From NCBI RefSeq assembly GCF_000377505.1, contig NZ_KB898205.1, forward strand, positions 1 to 64,000: DNA of 64,000 bases. Reading direction: 5' to 3'. Of the stretch, positions 29,709 to 39,020 are shown piece after piece (the first letter of the stretch is position 1; every line of letters starts with the position of its first letter). The translations under genes were made by a program, and so were the position numbers. The DNA comes from Paenibacillus massiliensis 2301065 = DSM 16942. Lineage in GTDB: Bacteria > Bacillota > Bacilli > Paenibacillales > Paenibacillaceae. The notes below the pieces were generated by a model. The model ran no database searches. It was not told the DNA's origin and saw only the letters and a list, made by a program, of their open reading frames with translations.

Positions 29709-30620
29709 TTATGAATCCTGCCCTTTGCCTTCCTTCTTCGGCAGCCTGTCCTTCAGGTAAGTCCAATTCTCCTCCTGAACGACGATGCCTTCTTTCATGA
29801 GCTTGCCGATCGCTCGCTTGAACGCCGATTTACTAATTCCAAACCGTTGCTTGATGATATCCGGAGGAGTCATATCGGAATACGGCATACCGCCACCTGG
29901 ACGTTCCTTCAAGAAAGCAAGCAGGCGTTCCGAGTCTTCATCCCTGCCAATTTCCTTGCGCGGAGCCATAGCCAGATTAACTCTTCCATCCTCCCGTACA
30001 TGCGTAACCCGTACTTTAACCTGCTCACCAAGACGAAGCAAGCGGCTCCGTTCGGAGGAGTGGATCATACCAATGGCTCCGAATCCAAGCACCCCACCAT
30101 CTACCAGAACAAAAGTCCCCATCTGTAATGGCTTGTACACGGTGGCTTCGACCCAGGTATTTACCCAGGATTGAGGGGCATGGAATGCCCGCGGTGCCAG
30201 CTCTTGTTCACCGGCTAGCTTTGCCCGTAGACGCCCTTGTTTGTCATGCTCCATAATCGCGAATACATAATCACCGACCTTCGGATGAAGATCCTTGTTC
30301 TCAGGTAGTTCACGGATTGGTAGTAACAATTGGCGTCCAAGGCCCATCTCCAGGAAGCAGCCCAGGCGCGGGTGAATATCCGCCACCTGTAGCTTGGCCA
30401 TCTCGCCTAACGTCAAGTAAGGCTTTTTCATCGTTGCTGCAATGCGATCTTCCGTATCATAGAAAATAAAGACGTCCAGACGCTCCCCAATCTCAATCTC
30501 GCGGGTCAGCTCTGTGTAATGCAAGAGCACATCCTGAGCACCAACGCTGAGAAAATACCCATAAGGGGAGACCTCACGGTCTACCATAATATTGGCATAG
30601 GTTCCAGCTGTCAGCATCAT
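29709..30620 (-). CDS. S1-like RNA-binding protein CvfB (YitL family)
   Basis: 303 residues. Three S1-like OB-fold modules are visible (about 1-65, 70-140 and 150-220), then a winged-helix tail (PPDIIKQRFGISKSAFKRAIGKLMKEGIV). This architecture is that of CvfB, a virulence/gene-expression regulator first described in Staphylococcus. The ATG overlaps the rsfS stop codon, indicating translational coupling. It is encoded inside the rsfS-yqeM interval, which differs from Bacillus. No clear terminator follows within the 250 bases before the methyltransferase. Confidence 0.88.
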   Translation of the reverse strand: MMLTAGTYANIMVDREVSPYGYFLSVGAQDVLLHYTELTREIEIGERLDVFIFYDTEDRIAATMKKPYLTLGEMAKLQVADIHPRLGCFLEMGLGRQLLLPIRELPENKDLHPKVGDYVFAIMEHDKQGRLRAKLAGEQELAPRAFHAPQSWVNTWVEATVYKPLQMGTFVLVDGGVLGFGAIGMIHSSERSRLLRLGEQVKVRVTHVREDGRVNLAMAPRKEIGRDEDSERLLAFLKERPGGGMPYSDMTPPDIIKQRFGISKSAFKRAIGKLMKEGIVVQEENWTYLKDRLPKKEGKGQDS

Positions 30621-30964
30621 ACGGTCTCCACGACTTTGGCATCCGACCAGAGCCGCTCAATATTATAATATTCACGTTCGTCCCGGTGGAACACATGTAC
30701 GATGACATCGCCAAGATCTACCAACACCCAACGTGCTGAATCCATACCTTCTATTCCCTTAACTACGCCTCCTGCTTGCTGCGCTTGCTTCTTAATCTCG
30801 GTAACAATCGCCTGCACCTGAGTGTCAGAATTACCGTGGCAAATTACAAAATAATCTGCTACAAGCGAGATTCCACGCAAATCCAGTGCTACGATATTCA
30901 TTGCCTTCTTATCATCTGCCGCCGCTACTGCAAGCTGCATAATTTGATCCGCTGCTACTGCCAT
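30617..30964 (-). CDS. rsfS: Ribosomal silencing factor RsfS
   Basis: 115 residues, the normal length. RsfS binds ribosomal protein uL14 and blocks subunit joining in stationary phase. Conserved ALDLRGISLVADYFVICHG and EGMDSARWVLVDLGDVIVHVFHRDEREYYNIERLW segments are present. TTGGAGG precedes the ATG. It is the yqeL orthologue by position and sequence. It overlaps cvfB by 4 bases. Confidence 0.95.
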   Translation of the reverse strand: MAVAADQIMQLAVAAADDKKAMNIVALDLRGISLVADYFVICHGNSDTQVQAIVTEIKKQAQQAGGVVKGIEGMDSARWVLVDLGDVIVHVFHRDEREYYNIERLWSDAKVVETV

Positions 30965-31128
30965 TCACACGCCTCCAATAATCATTTATTGATGTGCTGC
31001 TTCATATTTAAACGCCTACATGCCTGAATCATATATCCAGCCAACAGTTTTCTTTTATGTTACTTTAATAACGAACACATCCACATATTCATGGACTCTC
31101 TTCCAATTCACTTGATAGCCATTAGTCA

Positions 31129-31728
31129 TCATTTATTATTGTTATGGTCTTTAACAGACTTAAGCTGGAGCAGTAGGTCATTCCGGGTTAGCACCGTCTG
31201 TGGATAGATGACCTTCCCTTGCTGCAGAAGATGTGAGATGGTGTTATCCAGTCCAGCTACGAGAGCCTCCTCCAGGCTGTGCTGAGCCAGCTCACGAATC
31301 CGTTCCACACCTGGAAAGTCACGACCAGGCTCCATATAATCAGCCAGACAGACGATCTTGTCCAGCAAGCTCATTCCAACACGGCCTGATGTATGCCAAC
31401 GTATGGCATTCAGCACTTCGGAGTCCTCTACGCCATAATCACGCCGGGCTACGATATAGCCTACCTCGGAATGCCACAGCTGCTTCTCATGCTGCAGTAG
31501 CTCCCGGTCAGCCTCCGGACTATCCATAATGACAGCCTCCATGTCCTTGACTGGCCAGTATTTGGCTACGTCATGCAGGATCGCTGCCAGCTCCGCCTTC
31601 TGTGCATCTCCACCATAGCGAAGGGCCAACAGGACAGAGGTCTCCATAACTCCAAGGGTATGCTGCCAGCGCTTCTGGGGCATTTGTACAGAGACCTTCT
31701 CCATTAGCTTCTCACGGCTGTAATTCAT
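31129..31728 (-). CDS. yqeK: HD-domain hydrolase YqeK (Ap4A hydrolase)
   Basis: 199 residues. HD motif in AAILHDVAKYWP, preceded by HTLGVMETS and followed by HSEVGY and IRWHTSG, the full metal-ligand set. YqeK-family proteins cleave Ap4A symmetrically to ADP. It overlaps nadD by 17 bases, as expected for the conserved nadD-yqeK pair. Confidence 0.93.
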   Translation of the reverse strand: MNYSREKLMEKVSVQMPQKRWQHTLGVMETSVLLALRYGGDAQKAELAAILHDVAKYWPVKDMEAVIMDSPEADRELLQHEKQLWHSEVGYIVARRDYGVEDSEVLNAIRWHTSGRVGMSLLDKIVCLADYMEPGRDFPGVERIRELAQHSLEEALVAGLDNTISHLLQQGKVIYPQTVLTRNDLLLQLKSVKDHNNNK

Positions 31729-32302
31729 ACATACGCCCCTTCCTTATATATTCATACACGGATTCAGGGATCATATAACGTACGGAGTGCCCTGTCGCAA
31801 GTCGTTCCCGAATATCTGTAGAGGAAATATCCACGACTGGCATATCAGCAAGTAGAACCTTGTTATGCAGGAAGGGAGGTAGTAAATCCAGCGCCAGCTC
31901 GAACCCCGGTCTTCTGAGCCCGATAAAAGTTATTCTGGAGGCCAGCTCCTCAATTTGCTCCCACGCCGCGAGATAGTTCACCATATCCGCTCCGATGATG
32001 AAATAGAAGTCCTTGTCAGGATGAAGCTCCTGTAGTGCCCGAATGGTATCGATCGTGTAGCTTACTCCTCCACGCCGAATCTCCAGATCCAGCACCTCAA
32101 ATGCAGAATTACAGGCCACAGCCTCCCGTGTCATAGCCAGACGCTGCTCTCCAGTTGCACCTGCTGCCCGCTTGTGCGGTGGAATATGAGAGGGCATGAA
32201 CCAGATTTGATCTAGTGCGTAGCCATCTCTCGCCGCTTCAGCAGCCAGCATATGACCGATATGAATCGGGTCGAACGTACCGCCCATTATACCGACTTTC
32301 AT
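31712..32302 (-). CDS. nadD: Nicotinate-nucleotide adenylyltransferase
   Basis: 196 residues from the ATG at 32302, which has AAAGGTG upstream; the alternative 7 codons earlier lacks a site. Nucleotidyltransferase motif GGTFDPIHIGH at the N-terminus and ISSTDIRERLATG at the C-terminus. It adenylates nicotinate mononucleotide in NAD synthesis. It overlaps yqeK and follows yhbY. Confidence 0.95.
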   Translation of the reverse strand: MKVGIMGGTFDPIHIGHMLAAEAARDGYALDQIWFMPSHIPPHKRAAGATGEQRLAMTREAVACNSAFEVLDLEIRRGGVSYTIDTIRALQELHPDKDFYFIIGADMVNYLAAWEQIEELASRITFIGLRRPGFELALDLLPPFLHNKVLLADMPVVDISSTDIRERLATGHSVRYMIPESVYEYIRKGRMYELQP

Positions 32303-32353
32303 AGCATCACCTTTGTCTGTCATCTAGTTCAGTATTTTGCAATGCAAAATTAC

Positions 32354-32647
32354 TCAGTTAGGAAGCTGGATCTCCTTGTGATCACGAGATTCCTTATACA
32401 GAATAATCGTCCCGCCGATGATCTGCACGAGCTCTGCTCCTGTGCCTTCGACCAGCTCCTTGGCGATATCCTGCTTGTCTTCCAGACAGTTATTCAGAAT
32501 GGATATCTTCATCAGCTCCCGCTTCTCAATGGCATCATTGATATGGCGGAAAAGATGCTCGTTGGTTCCCCCTTTGCCGACCTGAAAGATCGGATCAAGG
32601 TGATGCGCCATAGAGCGCAGATATCTCTTTTGTTTACCAGTTAACAT
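32354..32647 (-). CDS. yhbY: Ribosome assembly RNA-binding protein YhbY
   Basis: 97 residues with a CRM domain (LTGKQKRYLRSMAHHLDPIFQVGKGG). YhbY associates with pre-50S particles. Position between aroE and nadD matches Bacillus yqeI. Confidence 0.93.
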   Translation of the reverse strand: MLTGKQKRYLRSMAHHLDPIFQVGKGGTNEHLFRHINDAIEKRELMKISILNNCLEDKQDIAKELVEGTGAELVQIIGGTIILYKESRDHKEIQLPN

Positions 32648-32773
32648 AATTATTGTACTCCTTCATAGCTTCGTCTGCCTCCAATAGTTGCCCTGAACAG
32701 ACTGCTTTTCATTTAAGCTTGTTACATATATAAGCACAGCCTTGTACATGTAAATCATTCAATACTTTAGCTA

Positions 32774-33649
32774 TCACTCAACCTGGTTGCCCAGAGATTG
32801 TAGCAATGCCTCACGCATATGAGGAATCGACGGAGTCTGTCCGAGCCAATGCTCGTAGGCAATCGCCCCTTGGTAAATGAACATACCAAGACCGCCATGA
32901 GTCTTGCAGCCACGCCCCTTGCTCTCCAGCAATAAACGCGTCTCCAGCGGATTGTAGATCAGATCACTGACCACAATTCCCTTAGGAATCCATTCAGTCG
33001 GAAAAGGTAGCTCGTCTATAGCTGGGTACATGCCTAAAGAGGTTGTATTGATCAAAACATCGACCTCGCGAACAAGCCGCTCAGCGTCCTCCATTCCATA
33101 GCCCTCTACCTTAACTGCTCCGTTCCACTCTGCTGCGAGGCTCGCTGCTTTATCCACGGTCCGATTCACAATATATACGGTATCCGGCTGCTCTGCAACC
33201 AAAGCATCCAGCACACCTCTAGCGGCACCACCAGCGCCGAGCATCATGATCTTCAACCCCGACAGCTGGGCTATGGCCTCTTCCTTCAAAGATCTTACGT
33301 AGCCGACTCCATCCGTATTGTACCCCTTCAGGCGTCCCTGCTCGTTGACCACGGTGTTCACAGCACCAATCCGCCTGGCTGCTTCATCCAGCTCGTCCAG
33401 GTAGTTCATGACCTCCACCTTGTGGGGGATCGTTACATTTACACCTCGGAAGCCTTGCACCCGGATGTCACGCATTACATCACCAAGACGTTCCCGAGTC
33501 ACATGAATGGCAACATATTCTCCCGGTATGCCAGCAGCGTCCAGGGCCGCCTGATGCATGAGCGGAGAGCGAGACTGTGCAATCGGATCTCCTAATACAC
33601 CCAGTTGGACACGATGCTCCTGCCCCGACTCCGTAACCCTTTTCTGCAT
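32774..33649 (-). CDS. aroE: Shikimate dehydrogenase
   Basis: 291 residues from the ATG at 33649, chosen for the GGGGG ribosome site; a longer form exists in frame but would begin inside a repeat-bearing intergenic region. Substrate-binding SRSPLMHQAAL, catalytic Lys in NVTIPHKVEVM, Asp in NTDGVGY and the NADP loop GAGGAARGVL are all present. It reduces 3-dehydroshikimate in the shikimate pathway. Order yqeH-aroE-yhbY matches Bacillus. Confidence 0.95.
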   Translation of the reverse strand: MQKRVTESGQEHRVQLGVLGDPIAQSRSPLMHQAALDAAGIPGEYVAIHVTRERLGDVMRDIRVQGFRGVNVTIPHKVEVMNYLDELDEAARRIGAVNTVVNEQGRLKGYNTDGVGYVRSLKEEAIAQLSGLKIMMLGAGGAARGVLDALVAEQPDTVYIVNRTVDKAASLAAEWNGAVKVEGYGMEDAERLVREVDVLINTTSLGMYPAIDELPFPTEWIPKGIVVSDLIYNPLETRLLLESKGRGCKTHGGLGMFIYQGAIAYEHWLGQTPSIPHMREALLQSLGNQVE

Positions 33650-33698
33650 ACCATAGCCCCCTGCTTTGCCAGTATCATTTCTGTAATGCTTATTTATC

Positions 33699-33761
33699 CT
33701 GATCATTTACCTGACCATTTATCTTCATCATTTAACTTGATCATTTGCCTTGCTCATCTAA
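33699..33761. repeat. Tandem array, five imperfect 12-13-bp units
   Basis: Units CTGATCATTTAC, CTGACCATTTAT, CTTCATCATTTAA, CTTGATCATTTGC and CTTGCTCATCTAA share CNTCATTTA. The array lies between the yqeH stop and the aroE start, 50 bases upstream of aroE. Confidence 0.8.
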
Positions 33762-33780
33762 CCAGTGACTGTGAACCGTC

Positions 33781-34908
33781 TTATATCAATGATGGTCGCA
33801 TCAGCACACGGATTCCTCGCGGCGCATGAATAGCCACCACAGCTCCGCTGCTGCCGTTTACCTTAATCCATCCGAGTCCCGAGATAAACAAATCTACATC
33901 GGCACCCTTAGGTACTCTAAATTCATGTCTCGTCCAAGCAGGCATCTCAGCCAATTCAGCCGTATGGGGAGGAGATAGCATCTCTCCCTTATGGTTAGCA
34001 TACAGCTCATCCGCTCGCTCCAGCTTCGTCCGATGAATCTTCAACGCACCTGAGATATACGAGGTGAACGATTGATGCGCACCCTCAATGAAATCAAACC
34101 GAGCCATCGCGCCATAGAACAGCGTCTGTCCCGCATCAAGCTGATACGCAGCAGGCTTAAGCGGCTTATCTGGCATAATAGCCCCCAGATCACGCTTCGA
34201 TACAATCTCACTGAACCGCCAAGGGTACACAATCCCTGGAGTATCAATAATGTAATGTCCGTCATCCAGCGGAATGTTAACCATATCCAAGGTCGTGCCT
34301 GGATAGCGCGAGGTCGTCAATTCCTGCTCCAGATCACTATAATCCTTAATCAAGCGGTTAATTAAAGTGGATTTACCCACATTCGTTCCGCCTACAACAT
34401 AGACGTCTCGATTACCACGCTGCTCGGCAACAGCCTCAAGCAGACGATCGAAGCCCTGATTCTTCTTGGCGCTGCACAAGACAATTTCGGAGGTGCGAAG
34501 TCCCTGCTCCTTGGCTTGCTTTTGCACCCAGTTACGCACCTTGTTCCAGTTGGTCACCTTGGGCAGCAGATCAATTTTGTTAACTGCCAGAATAACTGGA
34601 TTACTGCCTACAAAGCGTTGCAGACCAGAGATCAGACTACCTTCAAAATCAAACAAATCAACGATGTGAACGACTAGCGCGTCCTTATCACCAATCTTGC
34701 TAAGCAGACTCAGGAATTCGTCCTGGTCCACAGCCACAGACGATGCCTCATTATAGTTCTTGATACGGAAGCAGCGCTGGCAGATTACTGGCTCGCGCTC
34801 CATGGTCTTCTCCGGAATATAACCCGGAAGCTCGGGACTTGCAGATTGCAAAGCAATTCCGCAGCCGCTACAGCGCAGCTTAACGTTGTCCCTCTTGGAT
34901 TCTGTCAT
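33781..34908 (-). CDS. yqeH: Ribosome biogenesis GTPase YqeH
   Basis: 375 residues, a circularly permuted GTPase required for 30S assembly. The N-terminal zinc module has CSGCG and CQRCF with the PGYIPEK segment. Permuted G motifs appear in the order NKIDLLP (G4), CSAKKNQG (G5), VVGGTNVGKSTLINRL (G1), YPGTTLD (G2) and DTPGI (G3). A C-terminal domain follows. Its start overlaps the stop of yqeG by 4 bases. Confidence 0.95.
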   Translation of the reverse strand: MTESKRDNVKLRCSGCGIALQSASPELPGYIPEKTMEREPVICQRCFRIKNYNEASSVAVDQDEFLSLLSKIGDKDALVVHIVDLFDFEGSLISGLQRFVGSNPVILAVNKIDLLPKVTNWNKVRNWVQKQAKEQGLRTSEIVLCSAKKNQGFDRLLEAVAEQRGNRDVYVVGGTNVGKSTLINRLIKDYSDLEQELTTSRYPGTTLDMVNIPLDDGHYIIDTPGIVYPWRFSEIVSKRDLGAIMPDKPLKPAAYQLDAGQTLFYGAMARFDFIEGAHQSFTSYISGALKIHRTKLERADELYANHKGEMLSPPHTAELAEMPAWTRHEFRVPKGADVDLFISGLGWIKVNGSSGAVVAIHAPRGIRVLMRPSLI

Positions 34909-35459
34909 TTATTCTTTTCCTCCTCAAGCCAAATCCCTTTCTTACGTAGCTGTGTCAGGGCAATCCGCTCCAAGCGCCGATTGATGCGTGTCGTCCAGCC
35001 TTCATCCTGTTCCGAAATAGGCAATACGAGGACAGTGTGCAGCTTCATGCGGTTACCGCCGAACACGTCTGTCATCATCTGATCGCCTACCATAATGGTC
35101 TGCTCAGGTGTTAGCTCCATCAGCTTCATCGCTTGGCGGAATGCCTTGTTCGTAGGTTTTCTTGCGCCATGAATGAATTGGATATCCAGTGGCGTAGCAA
35201 ATAGTGATACACGATTCAATTTATTATTGGACACAATAATAAGCTTGAAGCCGGCCTTCTTCACCTTCTCGAACCATGCAATGAGCTCGGGAGTTGCGTT
35301 AGGTGCTTTGGCTCCTACAAGCGTGTTATCCAGATCCGTGATAATACCACGGTATCCTTGGGCGTATAGTCCCTCTAGATCAATGTCAAACACTGTATCT
35401 ACCCGCAATTTGGGCATGAACAATTCAAACAATTCGGTCACCTCAGCTTCATACGACAA
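34905..35459 (-). CDS. yqeG: YqeG family HAD phosphatase
   Basis: 184 residues. HAD catalytic motif DLDNTLVGAK, Ser/Thr-type motif II VSNNKLNRV, a catalytic Lys in KPTNKA and motif III VGDQMMTDVFGGN. HAD-IIIA phosphatase with unknown physiological substrate. It heads the yqeG-yqeH-aroE series. Confidence 0.93.
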   Translation of the reverse strand: MSYEAEVTELFELFMPKLRVDTVFDIDLEGLYAQGYRGIITDLDNTLVGAKAPNATPELIAWFEKVKKAGFKLIIVSNNKLNRVSLFATPLDIQFIHGARKPTNKAFRQAMKLMELTPEQTIMVGDQMMTDVFGGNRMKLHTVLVLPISEQDEGWTTRINRRLERIALTQLRKKGIWLEEEKNK

Positions 35460-35484
35460 ACTATACCATATTACGGGAGCTTAG

Positions 35485-35515
35485 TAAAAAGCCGCTTACG
35501 AAGCGTAAGCGACTC
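35485..35515 (-). terminator. Terminator after the transglutaminase gene
   Basis: Minus strand: GTCGCTTACG, loop CTT, CGTAAGCGGC, then TTTTT. It ends the MoxR/DUF58/transglutaminase operon just before yqeG. Confidence 0.85.
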
Positions 35516-35523
35516 CTCACTTG

Positions 35524-37770
35524 CTATCCATTCACATCTGCTTGATGTGCATTGCTTCCAGGAGGACCTGACTGTCTTCCTGCTTTCCGAAGCTGGGCTG
35601 CGTACACGCGCACCAATCGCCAATCGTCTTCAGACACCTTTGCCGGGCTGTATCTGGCTTGCTCGAACAGCTCCAGCAGCTTGTTCAGCACAACCGCAAG
35701 CTCCTCTGACTCAGACTGCCAGCGATTGACGGCTTCCCTCAGCGTATCGCCAGGCTGTCGTCCATAGCCTCTTCGCTTCATATAACGTAGCCATCGCTCC
35801 GTCTCTACTACTACTTTCTCCGCAGCATTCAGTGGACGCCCCAGCCGAACATGAAGCATGTAAAAATGTATAAATATCCGGTTGCGCCACAGAATGTACC
35901 CTGCCCATAATACCAGCACAGCAACTGCCACCCAAACGATGCCTTGCGGAATGCTTGTCTCATTGTTTTGGTTAGCAGGTGTCTCCTGCTGCGGCTCCTG
36001 AGCCTGCTCCTCTTCCTCCAGCTCAGGTGCTTGAACAGGCTGTGAGTCCTCGCTTTGCGTCAGCAACGGCATATCAAATCCAGGCGTAGCTTCTACTGGT
36101 ATCCAACCATACTCTTCACCAAAATAGACTTCTGCCCAGGAATGGGCATCTGCATTCGTTACAGAATAAGCGATCATATTCTCCTCTTGAGATGCAGATG
36201 CAGCTTGCTCGTTAAAGGTAATCTGGCCTGGGGCATATCCCTTCACCCAGCGGGCAGGAATCCCCAAGGACCGTGACATCATAACGATCGAGGTCGAGAA
36301 ATAATCGCAGTAGCCTTCGCGAATATCGAATAGAAAGCCTTCCACAAAATCCTCACTGTTGCTACGCGACAGATCCGGATTGTTCGTGTACGTGTAGTTT
36401 TGCTGCAAATATTGCTGCAGAAGACCAACCTTCTCATATGGTGTATCTGCTGACTCGGTAATGGTCTCTGCCAGCTCGGTTACCCGGTCGGGGAAGCTCC
36501 CGGGCATTTGCAAATATTCTTCAAGATCACGATTGCCATAGAGCTCACTAAAGCTCTTGGAGCGGAGCTCCCGCTCCGGAATGACAGGCACCTGCGAGAT
36601 CAACGTATACGTCCGTGGGTACCGATTCGTACGACGCGGAGAATTCCAGTGTAGCTCGCCTTGTTCTTCTTTCCAGCTAAGCCAGTCTGTATTCGTAGTG
36701 CCATCTACCGATTCGACCCTGTTAATGGCAAAGGCACCGAACAGCACCGGATAGGAATTCTCATTCTGCATCATCACGGTCTGAACGACTGACTCTGTCT
36801 GGATCGAAGGAGTCTCCCCAAGTCCGAGTTCCTGGTTAGCCGCAACATCCTCAAAATCAGCCCGACTACCAGCATTGTCTGCCCAGCCAAGACCGGTATA
36901 CACTCTCCGGCTCTCTCCCCTCCAGTAGCTGCGCTGATTGGTGATGACTGTCATAACAGGTGAGTAGTCAAAATTAAAGCCGCCCCCCAGACGATTGTCC
37001 TGACGGCTGTATCCGGATTCCGAATTCATCTGCTGTACTGGTGATCCCGTCACCCCATTCCCACCTGCCGTACCTGTTCCAGACATATTTCTCCAGGCTG
37101 TATAGGGATCCATTAATGAGGGAGGAACCTCAGGCATATTAACGCCAGCCACAATGACCAACGAGAAAATTATCGCAATATTGGCGGTAATCTTGAACGG
37201 ATAACGTCGCAAATTGCGCCAGCCCTGCGGGTAACGCTGTCTAAATTGCTCAAAATGCTTGGTCACAAGCCAGCCCATGCCGGCAAAAAATATCCAGGCC
37301 ACTTCCTGCCAGAGCACGAATGGTGTGAAGGAATCCAGTACCCCCAGAGCAACAATATTCAGGCCGATAAAAACGAGAATACGCTTCTTATTTGTGACTA
37401 GCATCGGAATGAGCTCAAGTAGCAGCCAGGCAATCATCGCATACCAGATGTATGGGGTGACCATACCTGTAAAATATATAACCTGCTCCAAGGCATTCCC
37501 GTCACTCAGCATAATGGAGTAGTCACTTAACGTTCTGAAGAGGATAAATAGCAATGCAATTGCCTTCAGGAGCAGCTTCCACCAGGAGCTGAAAGGAAGA
37601 AGTATATTGATCACTGCGACAGCAATCAACGTCTTAAGGACAATCGTGGTGGTCTCCTCAAACCATAATATAGAAGCAAAGGACAGCCACTGAAAGGCGA
37701 TGACCATGATCCACAATATTGCAAAAGACAGATACCAGTTCGACAGCATCAGTCTTACCCATTTATTCAT
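35524..37770 (-). CDS. Transglutaminase-like membrane protein with DUF4129 tail
   Basis: 748 residues. An N-terminal membrane block with about six segments (to ~210) precedes an extracytoplasmic core. The transglutaminase-like triad is visible: Cys in REGYCDYFSTSIVMMSR, His in NADAHSWAEVYF, and Asp/Glu in WIPVEATPGF. A Glu/Gln-rich linker, one more membrane segment and a C-terminal DUF4129-type cytoplasmic tail follow. It probably acts as a protease or cross-linking enzyme on the cell surface; substrates are unknown. It overlaps the DUF58 gene by 4 bases in a conserved MoxR-DUF58-transglutaminase operon. Confidence 0.9.
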   Translation of the reverse strand: MNKWVRLMLSNWYLSFAILWIMVIAFQWLSFASILWFEETTTIVLKTLIAVAVINILLPFSSWWKLLLKAIALLFILFRTLSDYSIMLSDGNALEQVIYFTGMVTPYIWYAMIAWLLLELIPMLVTNKKRILVFIGLNIVALGVLDSFTPFVLWQEVAWIFFAGMGWLVTKHFEQFRQRYPQGWRNLRRYPFKITANIAIIFSLVIVAGVNMPEVPPSLMDPYTAWRNMSGTGTAGGNGVTGSPVQQMNSESGYSRQDNRLGGGFNFDYSPVMTVITNQRSYWRGESRRVYTGLGWADNAGSRADFEDVAANQELGLGETPSIQTESVVQTVMMQNENSYPVLFGAFAINRVESVDGTTNTDWLSWKEEQGELHWNSPRRTNRYPRTYTLISQVPVIPERELRSKSFSELYGNRDLEEYLQMPGSFPDRVTELAETITESADTPYEKVGLLQQYLQQNYTYTNNPDLSRSNSEDFVEGFLFDIREGYCDYFSTSIVMMSRSLGIPARWVKGYAPGQITFNEQAASASQEENMIAYSVTNADAHSWAEVYFGEEYGWIPVEATPGFDMPLLTQSEDSQPVQAPELEEEEQAQEPQQETPANQNNETSIPQGIVWVAVAVLVLWAGYILWRNRIFIHFYMLHVRLGRPLNAAEKVVVETERWLRYMKRRGYGRQPGDTLREAVNRWQSESEELAVVLNKLLELFEQARYSPAKVSEDDWRLVRVYAAQLRKAGRQSGPPGSNAHQADVNG

Positions 37771-39020
37771 CGTCCCCCTCCTCCCATCACAGCAGGTAAC
37801 TCTTCAAGAGAGGATACTGTATAAGCCTTAATGCCTCTCATGCGTAATAATTCCTTCCACTCCTCTTGAGATGAGGTTGCACGAGAGCCTCCAACATGTA
37901 CATGGCAGGGAATCATCCCACGTGTGTCTGCCCAACGCAGCAGCTCCAATATCCGATCATCTGTACACGGACTAATCAGTACCATATACGACCCGGATGG
38001 AAGCAGATGAAGCTGCTTTTCCAAGGCAATCTGCAGGTCGCCGTTCTCCTCCATGTCGACATCCACGAGATGCTGTATCATTTTCTGAATATCGTTGATA
38101 TTCTCACTTGCCGTGAACACCTTTAGTCCATTACCTGCCACACCCAAGCCAATACGCATTCGCTCACGACCACCATAATCCAGCAGTGAAGCCGCGCAGG
38201 AGACAGCAAGCTCGAATTGATCTCTTGAAGCATAATGCGTAGCCAGTTGATCCAGAATTACGATGGTTTTCGGAATCGTCTCATGCTCATATTCTTTGGA
38301 TTTCCAGCTACCCGTCCGGGCTGTTGCATTCCAGTGAATACGCGATAGCCGGTCCCCATATACATAATCACGAACTCCGTTGATCTGAGTCGTCTCTCTG
38401 CGGGTACGAATGTGGGTGGATTGCTGGCCAGATCGTCTGGTCTTGTAGTCATTCAGATCCCAGTGGGGAATGAACGCTGTCCGGGGAAGGACTCTGAAAT
38501 CCCCCGGCACCTTAAGACGTCCCTTATTCTCCAAGAGACCAAATATATCCTCACTGACAATCTCGGTCTCTGCAAAGGAATACCTTCCCCGCTCCAAGGA
38601 CGGAGTCTGATAGGAGAGCTGCCCCTCCCCTTTCATGGATGGAATAATACTCTCCTCAAATGACCATGTCTCGCCTGTATGACGGTGCAGCACCTCTCTG
38701 ACAATGACATAAGGCAGCGGCAAAAATCCAGGGATGCTGACATTGTGTCTGACATGCACCTGATCCCCCGCGTGAAGTAGATCATCATATTCCTCTCCAG
38801 AGGACAGTCGCCGGACGCCTGTGACACGACTTACACTGCTGAGCCCCGAAATCCACAAATATAAGCCCAACAACGTAATCATGGACAGCAGCATAAAGGA
38901 TGTCTTGCCGCCTTGAAACAACACATAGAGGAGACAGACCACCCAGATCAGAATAAAAGTACCTACTTTAGCGTTAATATAACGTAACTTGGTACTGAAT
39001 TTACCCGTGCTCATGTTCAC
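37767..39020 (-). CDS. DUF58 domain-containing membrane protein
   Basis: 417 residues. Two N-terminal membrane segments (about 15-60), then a DUF58 region with the diagnostic GVRDYVYGDRLSRIHWNATARTG, and a C-terminal VWA-like domain (IVILDQLATH..). DUF58 proteins are found next to MoxR ATPases and are thought to assemble with them; molecular function is unclear. It overlaps the genes on both sides by 4 bases, so all three are translationally coupled. Confidence 0.92.
   Translation of the reverse strand: MNMSTGKFSTKLRYINAKVGTFILIWVVCLLYVLFQGGKTSFMLLSMITLLGLYLWISGLSSVSRVTGVRRLSSGEEYDDLLHAGDQVHVRHNVSIPGFLPLPYVIVREVLHRHTGETWSFEESIIPSMKGEGQLSYQTPSLERGRYSFAETEIVSEDIFGLLENKGRLKVPGDFRVLPRTAFIPHWDLNDYKTRRSGQQSTHIRTRRETTQINGVRDYVYGDRLSRIHWNATARTGSWKSKEYEHETIPKTIVILDQLATHYASRDQFELAVSCAASLLDYGGRERMRIGLGVAGNGLKVFTASENINDIQKMIQHLVDVDMEENGDLQIALEKQLHLLPSGSYMVLISPCTDDRILELLRWADTRGMIPCHVHVGGSRATSSQEEWKELLRMRGIKAYTVSSLEELPAVMGGGGR

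Noticed and set aside
33605-33829. Plus-strand reading frame over the aroE upstream array
   Set aside because: It is again a translation of tandem repeats and lacks a ribosome site.
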